This document shows positions 55,441-64,000 of a DNA stretch of 64,000 nucleotides, one piece after another. Under the pieces are notes generated by a model that was given only the letters and a program-made list of their open reading frames with translations, did not search any database and had not been told where the DNA came from. Each line of letters opens with the position of its first letter. Position 1 is the first letter of the stretch. Both the position numbers and the translations under genes were made by a program. The stretch covers positions 511,666,566 to 511,730,565 of the forward strand of contig CM040121.1 of assembly GCA_022559845.1 (NCBI GenBank), read 5' to 3'. The stretch is from Amorphophallus konjac. Taxonomy: Eukaryota > Streptophyta > Magnoliopsida > Alismatales > Araceae.

Positions 55441-56480
55441 GTAGGGGTGCCGTGGGCACCGTTGTGCTGGGGCAGTTTGGCATCACTAAGGCCGAGGCGA
55501 TCGAATGGTGCAGGCACCACTTGTGACTGGAGCGACCGGGCGCTTTTGAGATGGAGGCGGCCGAGCGCTGTTGAGACTGGAGTGGTCGGGCGGCGTGAGT
55601 CTCGCCCTGACTGGAGCGACCAAAAGCCATTGAGCTTGGGATTGTCGAGTGCCATGGGCACCGCTGTGACTAAAGTTGTTGCGCATCGTAGGCATCAATT
55701 TGACTGGAATGGTTGGGTGCCGTTGGCACTGTAGTGACTGGAGCAGTCGGGTGCTCTAAGCCCGGCTGCGATTGGGGCGACCAAGCGTCATTGGAATTGG
55801 GAGAGTCGGGTACCGTGGACATCGTTGCTAGAACAATCTGATGCCATGAACACTACCGAGACTGGAGACCCTAAGGGCCGCTGAGGTCGAAGTAGCCTGG
55901 CGTCACCGGGACTAGGTGGTCGGGTGCCATGGTAGCTCGGCACTCGGGTGCCGGGGGCATCATTGCGACCGGGGGTAGCTGGGCGCTCGGTTGTCGTATG
56001 GCACCAATGAGACTGGAGTAGCTGGACAGTTGGGTGCCGTTGGCACCAGTGAGACTGGAGTTATTGAGCGATCGGGTGCCGCGGGCCCCGATGTGACTGG
56101 AGTAGGTGGCAGTCGGGTGCCGGGAGCACCGTTATGACTGAAGTTGTTGAGTGATCGGGTGCCGTGGGCACCGATGCGACTGGAGTAGCTGGTAGTCGGG
56201 TGTCAGGGGCACCATTGTGACTGAAGTTGTTGAGTGATTGGGTGTCGTGGGCCCCTGACGTGCCTAAGTAGCTGGCAGTCGGGTGTCGGGGCCACTATTG
56301 TGACTGAGGTTGTTGAGCGATCTGGTGCCGTGGGCACCAATGTGACAGGAGTGGCTGATGGTCAGGTGCTAGGGGCGCCGTTGTGACCGAGGTTGTTGAG
56401 CGATCGGGTGTCGCGGGCCCCAACGTGACTAGAGTAGTTGGCAGTTGGCTACCGGGGGCACCATTGTGATTGAAGTAACT
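55441..56480. repeat. About 42-bp tandem array with GGTGCC-GTG-GGCACC hairpins
   Basis: About twenty units. Consensus phrases: GACTGGAGTAGCTGGCAGTC, GGGTGCCGTGGGCACC, GATGTGACTGGAG. Many units hold a perfect or near-perfect 6-3-6 hairpin (near 55448, 55648, 56036, 56159). Spacing is about 42 bp in the regular part from 56036 on. Confidence 0.85.
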
Positions 56481-56484
56481 TGGC

Positions 56485-57060
56485 GCCGTGAGACCTCGAT
56501 GGTCGTGCTCGGGGCGCGTTCACAGAGGTAGGGGCTTAACACTTCATGTTGCGTCAAAGCTCGTGAAGTATGCCCATTATTCAGATAATCATCTTGAGGG
56601 CATGCCTATCGAGGTGAAACCTGGGTGGCGCACGACCCTCGAGGCAGGGACCGAGCAGGGTGCTCTCATGCAGCAGCATGAGGGTCGTGCACGAACATCT
56701 AGACAGGGCCCGAGGCAGAGTTCTTTTGTCAAGAAACCTCTAGGTCATGAACGATTATCAAGATAGGGCCGGCATGATGCTTTCATCAAATAACATCTGG
56801 GGCCGTGTACGCTTATCGGGATAGGGCCCGGACGGGGTGCCAACAAGCAACGTCCGAGGGCGTGCACATATATAGAGGTGGGGCCCAAGTAGAGTACTTT
56901 CATCAAGCAACATTCGGGCAACATGTGATAGTCCGACGACATCCAGATAGAGTGCGTTCATCAAAGCAGGGGCCGCACTTGAGAAGGTTTGTGTTTTCGC
57001 TAAACATCGTAGGGGGCGCAATTATGCGACATGCCCTCGGTGTGAGCCTAGCAAACACAA
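56485..57060. repeat. Longer-unit tandem array
   Basis: Units of roughly 60-90 bp with phrases GATAGGGCCCG, TTTCATCAA(A/G)CAACAT and GGGCGTGCAC. More diverged than its neighbours. Confidence 0.6.
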
Positions 57061-57149
57061 GACTAGCCAACCAAATCCTTCATGTGCCGTTTGTAGTCCC
57101 GGGGTTGAGCTCCATGCATGTTCATAGGTATTCTTGCCCCTTCAGCTTC

Positions 57150-57660
57150 TAAGGGGGACTTTATAGAGGAATACGAAAGGTCAGGGGGGTTTAGGCGGAC
57201 CAAGTTGAGGGTAGAACTCGGTCTGCGTAAACCCTTGAAAACAATATATATATTTTTTTTCAGAGTGGGGGAGGGAGGGTTTAGGCGGACCAACCCAGGG
57301 GCTGGGTTCGGTCTGCCTAAACCCCTCCCCAGGGGTGTTTACGTCGAGCAAAGGCTGGGTTTTTGATTAAAAAAGTTTTTTTTGTTATTGGCTGGGGTTT
57401 AGGCAGACCAACCCTGGGGGCCAATCTGGTCCGCGTAAACCCTTCCCCTTGGGGGGTTTACGTGGAGCAAACTGAGGGTTTAATCTGGTTTGCGTAAAGC
57501 CCTCACCTTGGAGGGTTTACGTGGAGCAAACTGGGAGACCAATCTGGTCCGCGTAAACCCTTCCCCTTGGGGGGTTTACGCAGAGCAAACTGGGGGTTTA
57601 ATCTGGTCCGCATAAACCCCTCCCCTTGGGGGTTTACGTGGAGCAAACTGGGGGTTTTTT
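57150..57660. repeat. GTTTACG/CGTAAAC tandem array
   Basis: Units of about 50-60 bp alternate GGGGTTTACGTGGAGCAAAC with TGGTCCGCGTAAACCC. The words GTTTA(C/G)G and CGTAAAC, and GCGGACCA and TGGTCCGC, are inverted to each other, so each unit can fold. Confidence 0.8.
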
Positions 57661-59041
57661 CCTAGGAGAGAGAAATGGGTTATCATTATTATTATTATTT
57701 TATTTATTTTTTTATTTTGCAGGGTGCGATCGCTTTGGCACCGGTCTGTAGGTAGGCAGGTCGCAGCCTGCGCATGCTGGAGAGAATGGGTGCCGCGATC
57801 AGCTCCGATGTCGAATCGGAGCGGGTAAGCCCTCGTTGCGAAGAGGACTCGAAGTGGTATGATGAAAGGCCAGGCCCTAATTCGAAGTAAGGTGATGAGG
57901 AGAACTCCTGTAACAGGGAGATCATCCTCAGATCGGGCCTGTCTGGGCGAGTCGCGCAGCATGGCGAGAATGGGTGCTACGATCTGCTCTGACGTCAGAT
58001 CGAGGTGGGTGTGCCCTCGTTGCGAAGAGGACTTGATGTAGAATGTCTAGGGCATAGAGGATGGTAGTTGTTCCTAGCAGGATCACCATGAAAGAATTCG
58101 CATTGGAAATCACATCCTGTCGGGCGTCTGGCGATGCAGGTTTGCACAGTCGGACGAAAAGGGCCTCTTCGGCCTGATCTGGGGGTAGATGATGATGAGC
58201 CTGAACTCGTTACGAAGCGGACTCGAAGAGGAATCCCCTGTGGGATGGGTTCACCTAGAGGTGCAATGGGGGAGGCGCTAGAGTTGACTTTGAATCTGGA
58301 CCCGGAATGGCTAAACTCGGTGTTCGTCCGAGCTTCGTCTTGAACTCGGTGGACCTTGGTGTAATGTAACTATTGGATTTGCCCATGTCAAGCGCTTGTA
58401 GAAGGTGTGTCGAGAGTTGTTCCCTGCCTTTCTGTCATGCACCGCGTGACGCGATGGGTTGCTGGGAGTCCCGAGTTTGCTTGGGTGCTGAAGATAAACG
58501 GCTCAACGCCGTGTGTTTGAGGGTCGGGCATGGCCCCAACTTGCTGGAGGTTTGCCGTAGGATATGACTGGGGTGTTCGGGCCGTGGGTTGGCTCCTGGA
58601 TTTCTGTAGAGTGGCTGGAACATACGCACCCACCAGGTGCTTGGGAAAATTTTCGATATGCGAGCACGGGCCGTATAGGTGTTGTAAGGGCCCTCGGGGC
58701 CCATAGTTGGCTGGGAAAAGTCTTCCTTGGACTTTTAAAGACTGGAGGGAGGCATTTTTGGGGAGATCCCAAGCGCCACGTGTCGTGGCTTGAGGTTAGG
58801 GCGCCCTCGGGTTGGCCCGGGTGGCTTGGTTGGAGGCGGGTAAACCTGCAAACTAGGTGATCGGGGGTGGCCCCGGTCGATTGTTTTTGTCGCTGTGGGT
58901 CACGGCTAGCTGGTTAGGACCCATGGTTGGGCCCGGTATGACATAGAAGGGGCTAGATAAATAACGCCTTAAAGGTGTTCGGAGAGATTCCCGAGCCCTT
59001 ATTTCTAGTTATTTTTGTTGAAAAAAAGTCTGGGTACAACA
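57661..59041 (-). repeat. LTR-like segment ending at 59041
   Basis: The right end GGGTACAACA is followed by a purine-rich tract (sense). Read on the minus strand this is the polypurine-tract/3'-LTR boundary of an Ogre-type element (start TGTTGTACCCAGAC). The left end was not found; the arrays from 55441 may belong to it. It contains two similar ~110-bp blocks at 57830-57960 and 58010-58150 (CCTCGTTGCGAAGAGGACT). Confidence 0.5.
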
Positions 59042-59057
59042 AATGTCCCCCATGGGG
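59042..59057 (-). other. Polypurine-tract-like sequence
   Basis: Minus-strand CCATGGGGGACATT abuts the LTR start; compare GGAGGGACATC beside LTR B. Confidence 0.55.
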
Positions 59058-60129
59058 CGTGCTCTAGAGGCGAAGACGACGGCGCATGGCTCGTGCACCT
59101 TGCATGTTTGATTTCTCCCGGCCTTATTGGCATGGTAGGAGTTACTTTGTCTGGGAGTTGATGCTCTTGTTACGATCTTCCATGTGATAGCGGCACATTT
59201 GAAGGAGACCAATGAGCCCGGGAGATTATAGAGTTGGATTCTAGAGAGTTCTGGGTTGTTAGCAGGCAGTTTGCCAAAGTCACTGAGGGCGTGGAGCTAG
59301 TGGAGATGGCCTGTTTTGGATACAGGCAAGGTGCTTGAAGTTGTAGCCCGCTATCCGCAACTTGGGAATTCCGTTCCCGTTTATCTTGCGTGTTGGGCTT
59401 GTGGCACAAGTGCACAGGGCCCGCGTTGCAGGAGCAATTTGGTCTGGACGTCGAACTCTCCACGTAGGTGGCTACTTTGGCGGTTGACGGTGGGACTGGG
59501 TTGGACGCCAAGTGTCGATGGCGAAAAGAGGCTAGAGAATCTTGGTGTAACAATGCTCCTTGCTTGGTTGCCTATGTCTGGGGACCTCTCTTGTGCAGCG
59601 GGCTTTGTTAATTCTCTAAGAAGGGGGCGGCTTAGAAGCCCATCGCGCCTCGTAGGGTGACTGGCGAGTAGTGGGAGACCACTGGTGGCTCCCTTTTATC
59701 ATCTGAGGTTGTATTCGCGGGAGCCATGTCTTTCCCCCCTGAGGTGGACTTGTAGCCTGAGATTTGTGTTTTCTCAGGTTTTCCACCTTGTTTATGTCAA
59801 GGAGTGCTATGAGTATTTTTCACTCCTTGGCCTGTTCCCCTGTAAGCTTGACCGTAGCCGATGATGCCGTGTAGGGGGTTCGAGACTTTCCGATCTTAGA
59901 GATCAGAGGACAACCTATCCCTTGGCTTTCAGGATTGCTGGTTGGCGGCGAGATGGCTGCCACTCTAGTTGAGGCTTTGTAATGACGCATGTGGTTGGTT
60001 GCTAGCCGCCTGCCACTACTGTGGTGGTTGATTTTCTCGTAGGATGCCGGCATTGTTTGTTGATCGCCTGTAGGGGTGCATTGGCTGGGCTTGACGCTGA
60101 CCATCCTATGGAATGGGCTGGTCACACCT
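59058..60129. other. Gene-free internal region of an Ogre-type element
   Basis: No supported coding sequence. The sequence is moderately GC-rich and contains occasional words of the arrays to the right. It lies where Tat/Ogre elements have a long, fast-changing 3' untranslated region. Confidence 0.45.
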
Positions 60130-60660
60130 CTAAGGCATTATAGTTGGAGTTGTATCATGGACTTGCCTCGACGAGGCGTACCAGTCCATTGTCCATGAAG
60201 ACCTACTACAGCTAGGTGTGTTGGCATGATGCTGCTGGAGGTGAGACTCGGCAAGGCATGTTAGCCTGGTGTTGCTAGGGGTCAGCCTTGGCAAGGGCCG
60301 TTGACCTGGTGTTGTTGGCGATCGGCCTCAGTGCGGCATGTTGACTGGGTGTTGCGGGCGGTCAGCCTCGGTGAGGTGTGTTGACTGGGTGTTGCTGGGA
60401 GCCTGCCTCATCGAGGTATCTTGTCTTGATGTTGCTAGAGACTTGCCTCGGGGAAGCATGTCGGCCTGAGGTTGCTGGAGACCTGTCTGGGCATGGCGTC
60501 TCTATCTGAGGTTGTTGGAGACCTGCCTCGGTGAGGCGTCTTGGTCTGAGGTTGCTGGAGACCTACCTCGGTGAGGAATCTTGGTCTGAGGTTGCTGGAG
60601 ACCTGCCTTGGCGAGGATTCTTGGCTTGAAGTTGTTGGATTTACCCCCAGATAGGTGTGT
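60130..60660. repeat. About 40-bp tandem array with CCTCG-GTG-CGAGG-like hairpins
   Basis: About a dozen units of GAGGTTGCTGGAGACCTGCC, TCGGTGAGGCGTCTTGGTCT. The period is 40-41 bp at 60548-60629. CCTCG/(C)GAGG arms face each other within each unit. Confidence 0.85.
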
Positions 60661-61029
60661 TCGCTTGAAATCATATTTGGCCGACCCTTGCGGTGTATGG
60701 CCAAATGTTGATGCTGCCGGCTAACCGTTGTGGTGGAATAGCCGAGGTCGAGGTTGCCCTTCCCTTAAAAAAGTACAATGACCACAAATGATGTTAGACA
60801 CATAATCATCATAGTGTGGTGGATGGTACTTGTTAGTGTGCTGGTTGATCGCCGAGGTGTATCAACTTGGAAACTCGATCCGCTGATCGCTGGGGTGTAT
60901 TGCTCGGGAGCCACAATTGGCTGATCACTGAGGTGCTGCCGAAGGCATTGTTGCTTTGTAGTATGTAAGATATCTTGATTTGTTCATGAGGTTGTTGTTG
61001 TTGATCTGCCTATGAGGCATAGTGGCCTA
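60661..61029. repeat. Transitional repeats (GATCGCTGAGGTG words)
   Basis: Degenerate phrases with CTGATC(A/G)CTG(A/G)GGTG, related to the terminal array at 62990-63507. No gene. Confidence 0.5.
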
Positions 61030-62440
61030 CTATTGGAGAGTGGGAACTGGATATTGGAAGTCTGCCTGAGTAAGGCGTACTAACATGTTGTTGACAATTG
61101 GAAGTTGGAGGTTGGGAACTAGATACTTAGGCTGGAGATCTGCCTGGCTGAGGCATGTTGGTCTATTGCTGGAAATTGGCAGTTAGAGACTAGGAACTAG
61201 GGGTTGAAAATCGAATGTTGGGATTGGAGACTGGGTCTCAGATACTGGAGACTGAGTATTGGGACTGGGAATTGGGAATTGGAGGCTAGAAGCTAGATGT
61301 TGAAGCTGAAGATTGGGATTTGGATATTGGGCACTAGGACTGGAGACTGGGTACTGGAGCTGGAAACTGGGAGCTGAAATTTGAAATCTGGATATTGGAC
61401 ATGGAGATTGGGATTTGGATACTGGATATTGGGACTGGAGACTGGGTATCGGACTGGAGACTGGGAACTTGGAGGTCGGGAACTGGAGACTGGGACTGGA
61501 GACTGGGCATTGAGACTGGGAACTGGAAACTGGAGGCTGGAAATTGGGTACCGGGACTAGAGACTAGGACCTGAATACTAGAAGCTGGGACCGGAAGCCT
61601 ACCTGCACGAGGCGTACTAGCCGGTTGCTGGAGACTAGAACTGAGGATTGTGAACGGGATGTTGAGATGGGAGACTGAATAGTGGGACTGGGAACTGGAT
61701 ATCGGGACCGGATACCAGGACTGGAGACTGGAATCTGGCTACTGGGTGATGGGACTGAAGGCTTTGACAGGGAACTGGATTCTGGGGATGGAGACTTGAA
61801 ATTAGGACTAGGACTTAGTCATTGGGACTGGAGACTGGAAACTAGAGATTGGAAATTGGATGCTGGGGCTGGAAGCTAGGATTTAGATGAGGGAGGCTAG
61901 GGTTGGAAGCCTGCCCCTATGAGGCGTGCTAGCCCATTGCTGGAAACTGGAATTGGAGATGGGACATCAGAAATGGGATGCTGGAAATTGGGGGCTGGAA
62001 CTGGATACTGGGACTGGAGGTTGGGACTGGATGCTTAATCTGGATACTAAAATTGGATATGGAAGGCCTACCCATATGAGGCGTGCTGACCTGTTGCTAG
62101 AACTAGAGCTGGAGGTTAGAGACTGGATACTGGGAACTAGACTCTGGGAACTGGGTACTGGTAGATGGATACGGTAACTAGATGTTGTAACCTAGATATT
62201 AGAACTGGAAGCTAGAACTGGAGGCTGGAAGCGGGGTACTGGAGCTAGATACTGGAAACTGGGTACTGGAACATGATGCTGGAGGTTGGGTAATGGAACT
62301 AGGTACTGGAAACTGAATACTGGAAACTAGATGAAGGCGCTGGGCACTGGAAATTAGATACTGGAAGCTGGATAGTGGAAGCTGGGTATTGGAGATTGGA
62401 TATTGGAAGATGGATATTGAAGGCTGGGTGTTGGAGGCCT
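61030..62440. repeat. GGAACTGGATACTGG-type simple array
   Basis: Degenerate 10-13-bp repeats of GGAGACTGG, GGAACTGG, GATACTGGGAC, interrupted every ~300-450 bp by a GCCTGCCTGAGTAAGGCGTG-like phrase (61060, 61600, 61915, 62070, 62435) that can form a hairpin. Confidence 0.85.
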
Positions 62441-62449
62441 GCCTGAAAG

Positions 62450-62930
62450 AGGCGTGTTGACATGAGTGGCTGGAGACTGGAAGCTGGAGGACAACCCATA
62501 AGGTGGTGTTGACCTGGAGGACTGGAAATTGGAAGCTGGAGGCCGACTAGCAAGAGTGCATTGGCCTATGTTGCTGGAGAGTAAGGGCTGAAGGCCGACG
62601 CGTCGGGGTATGTTGGCCCATGTCACTGAAGTTGCTGGAGGCCGACCCATGAGGATGTGTTGGCCTATGTTGCTGGAGACCGGATGGTGGAGGGTGGAGG
62701 TCGACCCGCGAGGGTGTGTTGGTCAATGCCGCTGGAGACTGGGAGCTGGAGGCCGACCTGTGAGGGTATGTTGGCCTATGTTACTGGAGACTAGAAGCTG
62801 GAGGCCGACCCGAGAGGGTGTGCTGGCCTATGTTGCTGGAGACTGGAGGCTAGAGATCGACCCGTAAGGGTGTGTTGGTCTATGTTGCTGGAGACTGGAG
62901 GCTGGAGGCCAACTTGTGAGGGTATGTTAC
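62450..62930. repeat. About 53-bp tandem array (GGCCGACCCGTGAGGGTGTG)
   Basis: Units start near 62638, 62697, 62750, 62802 and 62854: GGAGGCCGACC...GAGGGTGTGTTGGCCTATGTTGCTGGAGACTGG. Perfect GGCC words face each other. Confidence 0.85.
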
Positions 62931-63507
62931 CCCGTATTACTGGAGAGGCTAGTTGATCCTGAGGTATGTCAGCCAAAGACCGGTCATTGGCTGACTGGTC
63001 ACTGACATGTTGTTAGCCAAAAATGTAGTCGATGTCGGCCTAATTTTGAGATATGTAGCCGAAAAACATGAACTACTTGTCTGATTACTGAGATGTAGTA
63101 GCCAAGGGGTCTGGAGCTGACCGACTGGCCGCTAAGGTTGTTGTACTCGGAGGACTGGAACTGGACCTGTCCGGTTGACCGCTGGGGGTGTTGTAGCCGG
63201 GAATTGGGACTGGAGCTGGAACTGGATCTGGTCGGCTAACCGCTGAGGTGTTGTAGCTGAAAACTGGGACTGGAGCTGGCCGGCTGACCGCTGAGGTGTT
63301 GTAGCCAGAGACTGGGATTGGAGTTGGGACTGGAACTGGCCGACTAACTGCTGACGTGTAACAGCCAGAAGACTGGGATTGGTCGGCTAACCGCTGAGGT
63401 GTGTAGCCGAATACTGGAGCTAGAGATTGGAGTTTGAGCTGGCCGGCTAACTGCTGATGTGTAGTAGCCGGAAGGCTGGGACTGGCTGGCTGACCGCTGA
63501 GGTGTGT
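62931..63507. repeat. About 50-60-bp array with CCGGCT/AGCCGG inverted words
   Basis: Units contain GGCCGGCTGACCGCTGAGGT followed by GTTGTAGCCGGAAACTGGGA, so CCGGCT and AGCCGG lie about 15-20 bp apart in each unit. Confidence 0.85.
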
Positions 63508-64000
63508 GTAGATTATGAAAAATCCACTTAATGAAAAAAAGGGGGGATGAAACCCAAACTCAAGTTTCTAAAGCTTAAAAATTAATAGTGAAAGGAAGAG
63601 CATGCGTGGGATGCTAAAGGGGAATGTGATTGCCAGAGGGGTTACCTCAAATAAGAAAAAAGATGATCGCGAGTACCTTGTGTTAAGCAGGGGAGATTGT
63701 GAATCCTTTCTTCCTCCTTCTACCGGCCAGCCGATGAAGGGGGTTCTTAGCCTTGATTAGCTTGCAAGAACACACGTATCAAATAAAAGAGTGGATTAGC
63801 CAAAAGGTGTAGTATCAAAGTTCTAAGATTATGAAATTAATCAAATTAAACATGAACATGAACACACCTTGTGTGTTTTGGTTTTAAACCCCTAGGAAAA
63901 GTAACAAGGTTTGAAAAAATATGGATGTAATGCTAAGCAATAATACATAGAGTATGAGATCTAACAAGAACTAGAGGGAGGAAGGATGTGTAATGATGTT
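63508..64000 (-). repeat. Ogre-type LTR, left part (LTR E), runs off the window
   Basis: Collinear with LTR C (22570-23000): TAGATTATGAAAAATCCAC, GTGATTGCCAGAG, GGGGAGATTGTGAATCC, CCGGCCAGCCGATGAAG, GTAGTATC and TTTTAAACCCCTA. It is also related to LTRs A, B and D by block order. No coding sequence. Confidence 0.65.

Noticed and set aside
61030..62440. Telomeric or centromeric satellite
   Set aside because: Units are 10-13-bp degenerate GGAACTGG phrases, not TTTAGGG, and are tied to an LTR/polypurine boundary. No higher-order 150-180-bp satellite structure.

Overview
The window is plant nuclear DNA made almost entirely of nested LTR retrotransposons. I see no host protein gene, tRNA or rRNA. 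Plant origin rests on Tat/Ogre-, Tekay/Del- and Sirevirus-type proteins, an initiator-Met primer site TGGTATCAGAGC, and an antisense gene of the kind carried by plant Tat elements. That antisense protein resembles the 'putative gypsy-type transposon' family best known from monocots, so a large-genome angiosperm, perhaps a monocot, is likely. The species cannot be read from the sequence.

Layout. (1) 1-3622 and 14731-19301: an old Ogre-like Ty3 element on the minus strand (5' LTR 17806-19301, primer site, long leader with a ~200-bp tandem repeat, gag, proline-rich linker, protease-like part). (2) 3623-14725: a younger complete Tat-type Ty3 element inserted in that gag (TSD AGGTG). It has gag-pol on the minus strand and a spliced antisense gene on the plus strand. 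(3) 19302-23130: a ~122-bp hairpin array and two further Ogre-type LTRs or fragments. (4) 23131-30991: a Tekay/Del-type Ty3 element on the plus strand. A solo LTR (26997-28854, TSD CCAGT) splits its protease, and a Copia-type LTR (from 30992) cuts its integrase. (5) 32139-54507: a non-autonomous, gag-only element with ~3.45-kb LTRs and only ~0.8 kb of own internal sequence (TSD AGCAG/AGCGG). It is rearranged to LTR-internal-LTR-internal-LTR and carries a Tekay-like solo LTR (35958-38483). (6) 41642-52486: a full-length Sirevirus-type Copia element (TSD GTTAC) inside the second of those LTRs. (7) 54508-64000: the rest of the Copia LTR, then about 8 kb of successive short tandem arrays around an LTR/polypurine-tract boundary at 59041/59042, ending in the start of another Ogre-type LTR.

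No element looks autonomous: every pol carries stops or frameshifts. In the older Ty3 elements nearly all stops are TAG at former CAG or CTGG sites, as expected from long-term CHG methylation and deamination.

The most unusual signal is structural. LTRs of families that otherwise share little sequence carry arrays of short inverted repeats. In five of them the module is 19-20 nt, two 6-bp arms (GCGGYC/GRCCGC or ACGGTC/GACCGC) around a 7-8-nt spacer of free sequence. Modules often come in pairs whose starts are about 32 bp apart (three helical turns). Other families carry analogous arrays with other words (GCGTC/GACGC, GAGGA/TCCTC, GGTGCC/GGCACC, CCCGA/TCGGG). The arms recur and the spacers do not, which suggests binding sites for a dimeric protein or structured RNA under selection.
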